64,000 nucleotides of DNA from an uncultured Prevotellaceae bacterium. GTDB taxonomy: Bacteria > Bacteroidota > Bacteroidia > Bacteroidales > Bacteroidaceae. Under the pieces are notes generated by a model. It was not told the DNA's origin. It did no database searches and worked only from the letters and a program-made list of their open reading frames with translations. The translations under genes were made by a program, and so were the position numbers. Where the stretch lies: NCBI GenBank assembly GCA_902776665.1, contig CACYQZ010000010.1:26353-90352 (forward strand). The letters are read 5' to 3'. Each line of letters opens with the position of its first letter. The stretch's first letter is position 1. Below, one piece after another: positions 20,102 through 28,863 of the stretch.

Positions 20102-21109
20102 TTATTTTGTATCCATAGCTTGGCAGGCCGTTATCGCTACCATATAATAAATGTCATCGACGGAACAGCCGCGCGACAGGTCGTTCACCGGACGGGCGAT
20201 GCCTTGCAGAATCGGGCCGATGGCCACCGCGTCGCCGAGGCGCTGCACGAGTTTGTAGCCGATGTTACCGACCTCGAGGTTGGGGAACACAAGCACGTTG
20301 GCGTGGCCTGCAATGTCGCTGCCGGGCGCCTTCTTCTCGCCCACCGACGGCACCAGAGCGGCATCGGCCTGCAATTCACCGTCGATTTTCAGTTCGGGAG
20401 CTATTTCGCGGGCCATTTTCGTGGCTTCCACAACCTTATCAACCACCTCGTGCTTGGCCGAGCCTTTCGTCGAGAAACTCAGCATTGCCACACGCGGGTC
20501 GTCGAATCCAGCCACCGAACGGGCAGTCTGCGCCGTGCAAACGGCAATCTGCGCCAACTGATTGGCATCGGGCATCGGCGTCACCGCCACATCGCCCACG
20601 ACCAACACGCCATTTTCGCCGTATTGCGGTTGCTTCGTGATGAGCAGCATCGCACCGCTCACGCAGGTGATTCCAGGCGAGCATTTGATGATTTGCAGCG
20701 CCGGACGCAGCGTTTCGCCCGTCGTCGAGAGCGCACCCGAAATCTGGCCGTCGGCACCCTCGGTTTTGATGATCATACAGCCCAAGTAGAGCGGATTTTT
20801 CACCAGTTCACGTGCCTGTTCGATGGTCATTCCCTTCGATTTGCGCAGTTCGCACAGCAATTCGGCATACTCCTCGCTCTTCGGGTTGTTGAGCGGGTCG
20901 ATGATCGTGGCCTTTTCGATGCTCGTCAGTCCCCATTTCTCGGCATCGCGACGGATGTCGTCGGGGTCACCGATGAGGATGATGTCGGCCATTTCGTCGG
21001 CCAAGACGCGGTCGGCAGCACGCAGTGTGCGCTCTTCGTTGGCCTCGGGAAGCACGATGCGCTGCTTGTTGGCCTTCGCCCGTGCTACAATTTGTTGTAA
21101 TAAATCCAT
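20102..21109 (-). CDS. pta: Phosphate acetyltransferase
   Basis: A 335-residue PTA/PTB-domain enzyme of the short form, without the N-terminal DRTGG/P-loop domain of long enterobacterial Pta. It converts acetyl-CoA and phosphate to acetyl phosphate. Recognised segments include IVLPEANEERTLRAAD, KGMTIEQAREL, GCMIIKTEGADGQISGA and the C-terminal FPNLEVGNIGYKLVQRLG. It is followed directly by ackA and has a consensus promoter at 21151..21183. Confidence 0.97.
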   Translation of the reverse strand: MDLLQQIVARAKANKQRIVLPEANEERTLRAADRVLADEMADIILIGDPDDIRRDAEKWGLTSIEKATIIDPLNNPKSEEYAELLCELRKSKGMTIEQARELVKNPLYLGCMIIKTEGADGQISGALSTTGETLRPALQIIKCSPGITCVSGAMLLITKQPQYGENGVLVVGDVAVTPMPDANQLAQIAVCTAQTARSVAGFDDPRVAMLSFSTKGSAKHEVVDKVVEATKMAREIAPELKIDGELQADAALVPSVGEKKAPGSDIAGHANVLVFPNLEVGNIGYKLVQRLGDAVAIGPILQGIARPVNDLSRGCSVDDIYYMVAITACQAMDTK

Positions 21110-21150
21110 AGGTTTTTAATAGATATTTGTTAAAAATAATTTCATGCGTG

Positions 21151-21183
21151 CAAAGGTACAAAAAAGAATTGTTTATCGCCAAA
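21151..21183 (-). promoter_or_regulatory. Promoter of pta-ackA
   Basis: On the minus strand TTTG (21180..21183) and TACCTTTG (21151..21158) are 21 nt apart. The -7 box lies about 42 nt upstream of the pta start. Confidence 0.75.
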
Positions 21184-21208
21184 TTGACGAGCAATTTTTT
21201 TGACATGA

Positions 21209-22330
21209 TTACTTTTCTTCGTCCTTCATTTTCTGCGGACCGCGCACTCGGTCGGTGGTAGCGATGCCGCCCTTGATTTCGATGCTGATGCCGTCGCTCA
21301 GACCTGTTTTGACGGTTTTTCGCTCGTAGGAAGGCTCGCTGCCGCCTGCGTTTTGAATGACATAGACGAAGGCGCTGTCGCCACTGAATTCCACGGCACT
21401 CTCGGGCACGGTGAGCACCTTTCGGGCCTCGGCCAACACGATTTCGGCGGTGGCGGAATAGCCGCTGCGAATCTGTCGGAAGGCGGTTTTGCCGTCGAAG
21501 TGGATGGCGGCCTTGATTTCAAACTGGTTGGCACCGTTGCTCTCGACGGCTTTCGGCGAAACGTATTCGAGCCGTGCGTCAAGACCTTGGTCTTCGAGGG
21601 CTCCGATGGTGATTTTCATCGGCATTCCCGTGACGAGGCGACCTACTTCGGTCTCGTCGATGTTGCCACGGAAGATGAGGTCGCCCATATTGGCAACGCT
21701 GGCGATGGTGGTACCGTCGTTGAACGTGTTGGAAAGAATGACCGAGTTACCGACTTTCACGGGCACGTCGAGGATGAGGCCCGTGATGGTCGAGCGGATG
21801 AGGGTGCTCGATGCCGATGCATTCGTGCGCGAAACGCCGTCGCGAATCACCTGCAACTGGTCGTTGGCGGCGGTGAGTTCCTCGCGTGCCTGACGATAGT
21901 TCTGCGCCACTTTGTCGTGCTCGTCGGCGGAAATGTAGCCTTTGTCGAACAGCGTTTTCACGCGGTCGTAGTCGATTTTCGCCTGATTGGCATTGACATT
22001 GGCGAGTCTGACACGCGCCTGTGCAGCCGAGAGTTGCTGCATATCGGGAATCACCTTTACTTTTGCGATAACTTCGCCCGCCTGCACCATATCGCCCGCC
22101 TCTTTGTAGATGTGGGTGATGATGCCCGAAATCTGCGGTTTTACGTTTACTTCGTCGCGTGGTTCGATTTTTCCCGTGACGATGGTCGAGCGCACGATGT
22201 CCTTCACTTCGGGTGTAAACTCCTCATAGACAATGGGTTGCGGCTGCGATTGTTTCCAAAGGAATACGAACGTTCCGATGAACACAAGGGCGATAATCGC
22301 CGCGAGAATCAGTTTGAAATACTTTTTCAT
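21209..22330 (-). CDS. Periplasmic adaptor (HlyD/MacA-like) of an ABC exporter
   Basis: A 373-residue membrane-fusion protein with one N-terminal transmembrane anchor (about residues 7-25), a lipoyl/barrel-sandwich domain (KPQISGIITHIYKEAGDMVQAGEVIAKV), a coiled-coil hairpin (about 100-165) and beta-barrel and membrane-proximal domains. It should bridge the inner-membrane ABC permease and an outer-membrane channel. It is the last gene of the cluster, 89 bp after a permease. No TolC-like gene is in the window. Confidence 0.85.
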   Translation of the reverse strand: MKKYFKLILAAIIALVFIGTFVFLWKQSQPQPIVYEEFTPEVKDIVRSTIVTGKIEPRDEVNVKPQISGIITHIYKEAGDMVQAGEVIAKVKVIPDMQQLSAAQARVRLANVNANQAKIDYDRVKTLFDKGYISADEHDKVAQNYRQAREELTAANDQLQVIRDGVSRTNASASSTLIRSTITGLILDVPVKVGNSVILSNTFNDGTTIASVANMGDLIFRGNIDETEVGRLVTGMPMKITIGALEDQGLDARLEYVSPKAVESNGANQFEIKAAIHFDGKTAFRQIRSGYSATAEIVLAEARKVLTVPESAVEFSGDSAFVYVIQNAGGSEPSYERKTVKTGLSDGISIEIKGGIATTDRVRGPQKMKDEEK

Positions 22331-22335
22331 ATCGT

Positions 22336-22418
22336 TTTTAATCTATTGAACATTGAATATTGAACATTGAATATTGAACATTATTTTTTTTTACCTTTTA
22401 ACTCTTTAACCTTTAACC
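22336..22418. repeat. GAATATTGAACATT repeats and TTTAACC units between permease and adaptor
   Basis: ATTGAACATTGAATATTGAACATTG-type units (14 bp, two diverged heptamers AACATTG and AATATTG) are followed by ACCTTTTAACTCTTTAACCTTTAACC, again with a period near 7. They fill most of the gap between the permease and the adaptor genes. No promoter is seen. Confidence 0.7.
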
Positions 22419-23660
22419 TTATTCGTCGCGCATTGCATCGACGGGTTTGATACTCATCGCCCTCAATGCTGGCGCAAGTCCTGCCAGAACGCCCATCGCA
22501 GCAATCGTGGAGGCAGCGATGATGGCTGTCCAGAAGCCTACTTGGAAATGCGCTTTCACGATGCCTTCCTCGGTGTTGCCGAGTTGTAGCATTTGCAGGA
22601 TGAGCACGGCGAAAAGAATGCCGCTCATACCCGCCACGAGGGTGAGAATGACGCTTTCGCTGATGATTTGCGAGAGAATCATTCGCGGGGTGGCTCCGAT
22701 GGCGCGTCGGATACCGATTTCGGTGGTTCGTTCGCGCACGGTCACCATCATAATGTTCGACACACCGATGGCGCCAGCCAATAGCGTGCCCAGTCCGACG
22801 AGCCAAATCAGGAAATTGACGCCCCGAAAAAGGTTGTCGAGCAGTTGGAAGAGCACTTCGGTGTTGAACACCATAATGCCCTGTTCGTCGGTGGGGTCGA
22901 TGGTGTGGGCCGCACCCACGACTTCGCGAATCGGTTGGCTTAGGCGGCTCATCACGGCACCCTTGCGACCTGTCACGGCAATCATATCGACCTCGTTTCC
23001 GCGATTATAGACCTGTTGCATCAGCGTAATCGGCAGAATGATGGTACTTTCAGATTCTCCACCGATATTCATACCATCAGCCCGATAGCTCACACCCACG
23101 ATTTGATAGAAGATGGAATCGATGCGGATGGACTGTCCGCAGGGGTCGCCGCCTTTCGGAAAGAGGTCTTTGTAGGTCTTTTTTCCGATGACGCAGACTT
23201 TCCGCCGTTGCTGCATATCCATTTCGTTGATGAAGCGTCCGTAGCGCAGTTGCGGCTCTTCGACGAAGCGATAGTCGTGCGACTGACCTTTCACGCTGAT
23301 TTCGGCTTTGCGGTCGCCGAAGTAGGCAAAACCGCCGTAGGAAAAGAGCACTGGCGTAACGATGTCGAGTTCGGGAATGTTTTGACGCAGTCGTTCCACG
23401 TCCTTGTATTCGAGTTCCCAACTTCGGCCTTTTCTAAAGCCCTTGTAAGCCTTTTTCGTCGGTTGCGCCCAGACCATCGCCGAGTTGGTGGCGAAGCCCT
23501 CGAAATTGTTGTTGAGCATCTCCTTCAAGCCTTGTCCGCCACCGATGAGGGCCACGAGCATAAACACGCCCCAGAACACGCCAAAGCCCGTCAGAAACGA
23601 GCGGCTTTTGTTGCGCGTCAGCGTGTCGAGTATTTCGCGATAGCGGTCGAGGTCGAACAT
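22419..23660 (-). CDS. MacB-like ABC transporter permease (second)
   Basis: A 413-residue permease of the MacB/FtsX type: an N-terminal helix (FLTGFGVFWGVFMLVALIGGG), a large periplasmic MacB_PCD domain, then three C-terminal helices with the VRERTTEIGIRRAIGATP cytoplasmic motif. It probably pairs with the permease encoded upstream and the ATPase at 25027. The substrate is unknown; macrolides, peptides or lipoproteins are all handled by this superfamily. Confidence 0.88.
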   Translation of the reverse strand: MFDLDRYREILDTLTRNKSRSFLTGFGVFWGVFMLVALIGGGQGLKEMLNNNFEGFATNSAMVWAQPTKKAYKGFRKGRSWELEYKDVERLRQNIPELDIVTPVLFSYGGFAYFGDRKAEISVKGQSHDYRFVEEPQLRYGRFINEMDMQQRRKVCVIGKKTYKDLFPKGGDPCGQSIRIDSIFYQIVGVSYRADGMNIGGESESTIILPITLMQQVYNRGNEVDMIAVTGRKGAVMSRLSQPIREVVGAAHTIDPTDEQGIMVFNTEVLFQLLDNLFRGVNFLIWLVGLGTLLAGAIGVSNIMMVTVRERTTEIGIRRAIGATPRMILSQIISESVILTLVAGMSGILFAVLILQMLQLGNTEEGIVKAHFQVGFWTAIIAASTIAAMGVLAGLAPALRAMSIKPVDAMRDE

Positions 23661-23662
23661 AT

Positions 23663-23785
23663 TGTTGAATTTTGAATTTTGAATTTTGATGGTAGAATTG
23701 TCGGCTGCGCCGATTTTGAATTTTGATTTTTGAATTGTTAATTATTAATTGTACATTGTAAATTGTCAAATTGTCAATTGTCTTC
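23663..23785. repeat. TTTTGAA heptamer arrays in the gap between the two permease genes
   Basis: It contains GAATTTTGAATTTTGAATT, then a spacer that includes GTCGGCTGCGCCGA (a short inverted repeat), then more TTTTGAA units, then TAATTATTAATTGTACATTGTAAATTGTCAAATTGTC-type units. At least three repeat families are adjacent. The whole gap is made of repeats; no promoter is seen. Confidence 0.75.
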
Positions 23786-25043
23786 ATTCCGCTCTCAGCG
23801 CCTCAATCGGTCGGATTTTCGCGGCTTTCAGGGCAGGGATTAGTCCTGCGATGGTGCCTGCGATGATGATGACGGCGGTCGCTTCGATGCAAACGTCGAT
23901 TCCCACCGTCGGATCGACGAACATCGTGGCCTTGAACAGTCCCGTGTCGATTTCCTCGTGGCCGAGCGTCGCGTCCATATACTGGTTGGCGGCGACTCCG
24001 AGCAACATTCCGATGTAGCCGAAAATGGCGGTGATGATGATGCTTTCGATGATAATCAACCGCAACACCGACCACGGCTTCGCTCCGATGGCCTTGCGGA
24101 TGCCGAATTCGCGTGTGCGCTCCTTCACGGTGATGAGCATAATGTTCGACACGCCGACGATGCCCGACAGCAGCGTAAACAAGCCGATTATCCACAATGC
24201 CGTGCGGATGATGCTCATACCCATATTCATCTGCATCGACTGCGTGTAGCGGTTCCACAGCCAGATGCTGTTCTCGTCGTCGGGTGCGGCCTGATGGTTC
24301 GCGTTCAACCGCTGCCGATACTCCTTTTCAAAGGCTTCGTTGTCCTCCTCGGTGGGCAGTCCGTGAAACGTGAATTCGATGCGACCGATATTGTCGGAAT
24401 TGGCACTATAGATGCTTTTAATCGTGGAATGGGACGAGTAGGGATAGGTCGAGCCATTTTCGTCGTCTTTGAAGATGCCGATGACCTGAAAAGCGAACTG
24501 CCCGACTTTCACGTATTTTCCCAAAAGTGTCTCGTATTTTTCGTTCCCCAGCAGTTCCTTTGCGTGATTGTTGCTCAGCACAATCACTTTCCGCTTGTCT
24601 TTTTGGTCGATTTCATTGACGAATCGGCCGTGTAGCATCTCGATTTTGTCGATTTTCGTGTGGTTGGGATAGACACCGATGATGCTCGATGAAATATACT
24701 GCTGACCAAGGCTGATGGTCGTGGCTACCGACACGATTTGCGCTCCCACATAGTCGATGTTTTCCTTGAATTCCGTGCTGGTGATGTCGAGGTCGGTCGT
24801 TTGCAGCCGGATGCGGCGTCCTTCCTTCAAACCCTGATAGGCTTTCGATGTCTGACCGCCGAACACCATCATCGAATTCGACAGGAATTGTTCGTTTTGC
24901 TTCATCGTCGCATTGATGAGTCCGTTTCCCGCACCGAGCAGCACGATGAGCATAAAAATGCCCCACGCCACGGCAAATCCCGTGAGTGCCGTGCGCAGTT
25001 TATTGCGTCGGGCGGTCTGCCAAATCTCATTCAATAATTCCAT
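23784..25043 (-). CDS. MacB-like ABC transporter permease (first)
   Basis: A 419-residue permease of the same type as its neighbour: an N-terminal helix (TGFAVAWGIFMLIVLLGAGNG), a MacB_PCD domain and three C-terminal helices with VKERTREFGIRKAIGAKP. The two permeases are similar but not identical, pointing to a heterodimer. The start overlaps the ATPase gene by 17 bp. Confidence 0.88.
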   Translation of the reverse strand: MELLNEIWQTARRNKLRTALTGFAVAWGIFMLIVLLGAGNGLINATMKQNEQFLSNSMMVFGGQTSKAYQGLKEGRRIRLQTTDLDITSTEFKENIDYVGAQIVSVATTISLGQQYISSSIIGVYPNHTKIDKIEMLHGRFVNEIDQKDKRKVIVLSNNHAKELLGNEKYETLLGKYVKVGQFAFQVIGIFKDDENGSTYPYSSHSTIKSIYSANSDNIGRIEFTFHGLPTEEDNEAFEKEYRQRLNANHQAAPDDENSIWLWNRYTQSMQMNMGMSIIRTALWIIGLFTLLSGIVGVSNIMLITVKERTREFGIRKAIGAKPWSVLRLIIIESIIITAIFGYIGMLLGVAANQYMDATLGHEEIDTGLFKATMFVDPTVGIDVCIEATAVIIIAGTIAGLIPALKAAKIRPIEALRAE

Positions 25044-25686
25044 CTTTGATGCGGATGATTCGGTTGGTTTGTTCGGCCACGGCGGGGTCGTGCGTGACGA
25101 TGATTTCGGTGATTTTCTCCGTCTGGTTCAGTTCCTTGAGCAGTTGCATCACCTCGACGCTCGTCTTCGAGTCGAGTGCGCCCGTCGGTTCATCGGCAAG
25201 GATGATTTTCGGCTGTGTGATGAGGGCTCGGGCGATGGCCACGCGCTGTTTCTGACCGCCCGACAGTTCGTTGGGGTAGTGGTTGGCCCAGTCGCGAAGT
25301 CCGAGTCGTTCGAGGTAGTCCAAAGCCATCTGATGGCGTTTTTTTCGCGAAACTCCTTGATAGAATAGCGGCAATTCCACGTTTTCCACCGCCGTTTTGA
25401 AGGCGATGAGGTTGAACGACTGGAAAATGAAGCCAATCATTCGGTTTCGATACGAGGCGGCACGTGTCTCCGAAAGGTCTTTGATGAGCGTTCCTGCCAG
25501 ATGGTATTCGCCTTCGTCGTAGTTGTCGAGGATGCCCAAAATGTTCAGCAATGTCGATTTTCCCGAACCCGACGCGCCCATAATCGACACAAATTCACCC
25601 TCGCCAATGTCGAGGTCGATGCCCTTCAGCACGTGCAACGGCTGTGCACCGAAATATGTCTTGTTGATGTTCCTTAATTGAATCAT
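25027..25686 (-). CDS. MacB/LolD-type ABC transporter ATP-binding protein
   Basis: A 219-residue ATPase with Walker A GASGSGKST (about residues 37-45), signature LSGGQKQRVAIARAL (about 141-155) and Walker B IILADEPTGALDS (about 159-171). It energises the two permeases encoded downstream, with which it overlaps. Type VII (MacB) transporters use mechanical force across the periplasm rather than classic transport. Confidence 0.92.
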   Translation of the reverse strand: MIQLRNINKTYFGAQPLHVLKGIDLDIGEGEFVSIMGASGSGKSTLLNILGILDNYDEGEYHLAGTLIKDLSETRAASYRNRMIGFIFQSFNLIAFKTAVENVELPLFYQGVSRKKRHQMALDYLERLGLRDWANHYPNELSGGQKQRVAIARALITQPKIILADEPTGALDSKTSVEVMQLLKELNQTEKITEIIVTHDPAVAEQTNRIIRIKDGIIE

Positions 25687-25722
25687 CCTCGTCTTTTTAC
25701 TTTTTTACTTTTTTACCTTTAT
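25687..25722. repeat. TTTTTAC units between the ATPase and the thioredoxin-TonB gene
   Basis: CTTTTTACTTTTTTACTTTT and similar units fill the 38-bp gap. The same units are seen at 1805..1835. No promoter is visible, which fits co-transcription. Confidence 0.55.
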
Positions 25723-25724
25723 GC

Positions 25725-26651
25725 TCATCCCATTTCGTGGATGCCATAGTCGATTTTGAAATTGATGGGAAGTTCATATTCCACCTTCATCGGAATGCCG
25801 TGGCGAATACACGGTCTCCACTTCGGCATCCCCGACACCACGCGGATGGCTTCCTCGGCAAACTGTTCGAGCACCTGCTCGCGGATTCTGCGTTTTTCGT
25901 CGCCTGCGAGCCGTTGGTACACCAGTCGGTTGTCCACCGTGATGCGGTTCGCCACCACGCGCACGTTGCTAATCGTGCCGTCGGTCTCGACAAGGAATTT
26001 TACGACCGTCTGCCCCTGCAAACCGTAGTTCGAGGCCGTGCGCGGATAGTCGATGTGTTGAGCGAGATAGCGCATCATCACCTCGTCGCCTCCCGGAAAC
26101 ATCGGGTCGGTGGCGCGTCGTCCGCGAGGAATATACACCCGCGAATAGTCGAGCAGTCCCAGTCGTTTGCGCAGTTTCTCGATTTCTACCGTCGCCAAAA
26201 TCACCTTTCCCTCGGTGTTCAGCACGTAAATCGACGGAATCCACTTGATGCCATACGCCTGAGCGATGCGCGAATCTTTCATTTTCGTCATTTCGCAGAA
26301 GTGCAGTCCCTCGATGTCGTTGTCCATATAGTATTTCATCCATCGTTCGCGGTCGGTGTCGAACGAAATATGGATGAACACGAGGCTGTCGGAAGCAAAT
26401 TCCTCTTGCAGACGCTTCAGTTCGGGCGTGTCGCGCCGACAGTCGGGACACCACGAAGCCCAGAAATGCAACACCACGAATCGTCCGCGTAGGTCTTGCA
26501 ACCGCGCATTCGTCGCGCTGTCGATGACGAAGTCAGGAGCCACCATCCCGTTTTTCAACATCGACTGTGCATAGAGCGAGTCGAGGTCTTGCGCCAGTCC
26601 CGTCAGCGTTCCCGCCAGCAAAGCGTAAGCCGTCAGCAATAGTTTTTTCAT
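25725..26651 (-). CDS. Periplasmic TlpA-type thioredoxin fused to a TonB C-terminal domain
   Basis: A 308-residue protein with a signal peptide (MKKLLLTAYALLAGTLTGLAQ), a thioredoxin-like domain with the redox motif WCPDC (HFWASWCPDCRRDTPELK) and a second domain that matches the TonB C-terminal fold (PMFPGGDEVMMRYLAQHIDYP, GQTVVKFLVETDGTISNVRVV, MPKWRP). The usual TonB membrane anchor and Pro-rich spacer are absent. The start at 26651 is chosen because the earlier in-frame TTG lies in the -7 box. It is the first gene of the exporter cluster. Confidence 0.82.
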   Translation of the reverse strand: MKKLLLTAYALLAGTLTGLAQDLDSLYAQSMLKNGMVAPDFVIDSATNARLQDLRGRFVVLHFWASWCPDCRRDTPELKRLQEEFASDSLVFIHISFDTDRERWMKYYMDNDIEGLHFCEMTKMKDSRIAQAYGIKWIPSIYVLNTEGKVILATVEIEKLRKRLGLLDYSRVYIPRGRRATDPMFPGGDEVMMRYLAQHIDYPRTASNYGLQGQTVVKFLVETDGTISNVRVVANRITVDNRLVYQRLAGDEKRRIREQVLEQFAEEAIRVVSGMPKWRPCIRHGIPMKVEYELPINFKIDYGIHEMG

Positions 26652-26681
26652 ATTTTTTTCGATATTAGAATTTTCTTGCTG

Positions 26682-26713
26682 CAAAAGTAATCATTATTCT
26701 TCGCATTCCCAAA
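26682..26713 (-). promoter_or_regulatory. Promoter of the thioredoxin-TonB/exporter operon
   Basis: On the minus strand CAAA complement TTTG (26710..26713) and TACTTTTG (26682..26689) are 20 nt apart, 30 nt upstream of the start at 26651. Confidence 0.75.
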
Positions 26714-26844
26714 TAAAATTGAGATTTTAGTTTTTTTCAACAATCATCGAAGTCCATTTTTGACGTTAAATTTGTTAATTCGTCTTAAAATTTGTTTGGT
26801 TTTGCCCCCGAAAAGCGTTTTATGATTGTAAAGCGCAAAAAACG

Positions 26845-27339
26845 ATGGAAAGAATTGCATTTGAACAGCGAGCCCGCACGTGGCGCGAGAAGGCTTACAG
26901 CGTGAGCCGAGGCTGCGGGGCGGGCAGGGACGAGGCGGAGGACATCGCACAGGATGTGATGCTTCGGCTGTGGCAGATGCACGACGAACTGGAACGCTAC
27001 GATTCGGTGGAGGCACTGGCGGCGCTGATGGCGAAACACCTGCTGCGAAGCCACCAACGGCGACGAAAAACGGAAACGCTCGACGAAGCCATCGTGCTGA
27101 GCCTCGCAACCAGTCCGCACGACGAACTGGAAATGAAGGAAAACGACGAATGGCTGAGCCGAAAACTGCAACAACTGCCCACAACACAGCGCACATTGCT
27201 CTATTTGCGACAGGTGGAACGGCGCAGCCACGAGGAAATCGCCAGACTGCTGGGCATCGAGACAACATCGGTGAGCACGCTGCTGGCAAGGGCACGGAGA
27301 ACATTGTTAGACGACATTAAACGAAGAAACGGAATATGA
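26845..27339 (+). CDS. ECF-type RNA polymerase sigma factor
   Basis: A 164-residue sigma-70 family protein. Region 2 is at about residues 20-60 (AEDIAQDVMLRLWQ) and region 4 at about 105-155 with a helix-turn-helix (SHEEIARLLGIETTSVSTLLARARRTL). It heads a four-gene unit with a membrane protein, a secreted protein and an outer-membrane receptor-like protein. The stop overlaps the next start (ATGA). Target promoters are unknown. Confidence 0.9.
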   Translation: MERIAFEQRARTWREKAYSVSRGCGAGRDEAEDIAQDVMLRLWQMHDELERYDSVEALAALMAKHLLRSHQRRRKTETLDEAIVLSLATSPHDELEMKENDEWLSRKLQQLPTTQRTLLYLRQVERRSHEEIARLLGIETTSVSTLLARARRTLLDDIKRRNGI

Positions 27340-27970
27340 AACGATACACAAAAGAATACGTCGAAAAGCTGCTCGACAAGTTTATGGACGGCACTTCGAC
27401 ACTCGAGGAGGAGGACATCCTCGCGCAATACTTCCGACATCAGGAAGTGCCGCGAGAGTGGGAGGAATATCGCCTGCTTTTCCAAGAAATCGACGCGATG
27501 AGGCCCGTTCAAGCGGAAATCGTCGAAATCAATCCCGAAAACCGTCGGAAACGATGGATGGGGTGGGGCGTGGCGGCGGCTGTCGTGGCTGGAATCCTCT
27601 ATTTTTCGGTTCCCTCGAAACAAATCGAACCGACGGCACCGCTCACGGCGAAAGTCGATACAACAGCGACCGTCGCACAGCCCGAAATCCCGATTTCTGA
27701 GACGAAAACCGATACCGTTTCCCCTCAAAAACCGCCCGTCGAGAGCCCGAAACGCAGTCGGAGAAAGCCCCGACCCACGATGCTCGACCACGACAAGGCT
27801 TATGTGCTGATGGCGCAGGCCGAACAGGAGATTCGCGACGTAGAGCGGCAACTGGCGCAGTGCCAACAGGAAATCGTCGAGGCGCAGTTGGCGGCTCTCG
27901 GCTACATTCCAGTGATGCAAGAAGATGGTACCATAATCTATATTAACGAACAACAAAATTTGATTGCATA
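27336..27970 (+). CDS. Single-pass membrane protein, possible anti-sigma-like regulator
   Basis: A protein of 214 residues (stop codon at 27978..27980). The N-terminus (KEYVEKLLDKFMDGTSTLEEEDIL) is a short helical cytoplasmic region, followed by one transmembrane segment (about residues 72-90) and a Pro/Thr-rich then coiled-coil periplasmic part. Its position right after the ECF sigma gene, with an overlapping start, suggests it controls the sigma factor, but no known anti-sigma motif is clear. The end given here stops at the next start; the frame continues to 27980, overlapping the next gene by 11 bp. Confidence 0.6.
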
Positions 27971-28854
27971 TGAAGACTAAAAACATCATTTTAGCTGCTC
28001 TGCTGACGGCGATGCCCGCGGCAATGACGGCGCAAGAGAACATTCAGAAGGCGTTCGAGGCCCTGCTGAACGACAAAATTGTGGAAACAAAGACGCAACA
28101 TTCCTTGGAGCGCGACCCCGAAACGGGACAGAAAAGCGCACAGGCCGACGTCTATGATTTCGTGGTGACAAACGCGTCGGCCCTCAGCCGAATCAAGGAC
28201 ATTGAGAGGGCTTTCGATAAGGACAAGAACGCCGCTTATCAGATTCGTTCGGGCAATGGTAATGCCGGTAGAAATCATGTATCTCTGGCCGTCGGCAACA
28301 ACAGCTCGCAGTCTGTGTCGATTGGTTCGATGAAGGGCTCAAACTACATCTACGCCTGCTTTCTCGACCCCGACGACGCGGAGAAAAAATATCGCTATGC
28401 CTACGCGATAGAATGGCTCGAAAAAGGTCAGAAAACACAGGTTCGACTGGCCATCACCTACGCCACGACCCAGAAATATCGCGAAAAAAACTCGACAAGG
28501 CGTCGAATCATCATCAACGGGCAGGAATTTAACGTTGATGGAGGCAATTTTTCGGGCTTCTCACTCGACAATAGTTCCGTGTTCGTCAACGATTCCGTCT
28601 ATTCTCTTCAACGCACTAACGGCGGATGGCTCACGCAATTCAACATCTACAAAAATCGTTTCTTGAAAAATCCCGAGGGAATTGCTGCGAACACCTATGT
28701 TACGCAAATCTACAACCTCTGCAAAAAAGCGGATGCGCTCGACGATGACGAAAAGGAGTTGGTCGCCGACGAACTCAAGCGGATGAAAACCAAGACTGAC
28801 GACGAATTGATTCAAAAATTGTTCGATATGAGCATCGAACGGCTCAAAAAGTAG
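27970..28854 (+). CDS. Secreted protein of unknown function
   Basis: A 294-residue protein with a signal peptide (MKTKNIILAALLTAMPAAMTAQ). The rest has no motif I recognise: mixed alpha/beta, with a C-terminal helical region rich in Lys, Asp and Glu. The ATG at 27970 is chosen because the only earlier in-frame start is a TTG two codons upstream. It is the third gene of the sigma operon, 10 bp before the outer-membrane gene, and probably periplasmic. Confidence 0.65.
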   Translation: MKTKNIILAALLTAMPAAMTAQENIQKAFEALLNDKIVETKTQHSLERDPETGQKSAQADVYDFVVTNASALSRIKDIERAFDKDKNAAYQIRSGNGNAGRNHVSLAVGNNSSQSVSIGSMKGSNYIYACFLDPDDAEKKYRYAYAIEWLEKGQKTQVRLAITYATTQKYREKNSTRRRIIINGQEFNVDGGNFSGFSLDNSSVFVNDSVYSLQRTNGGWLTQFNIYKNRFLKNPEGIAANTYVTQIYNLCKKADALDDDEKELVADELKRMKTKTDDELIQKLFDMSIERLKK

Positions 28855-28863
28855 GAAATCACG

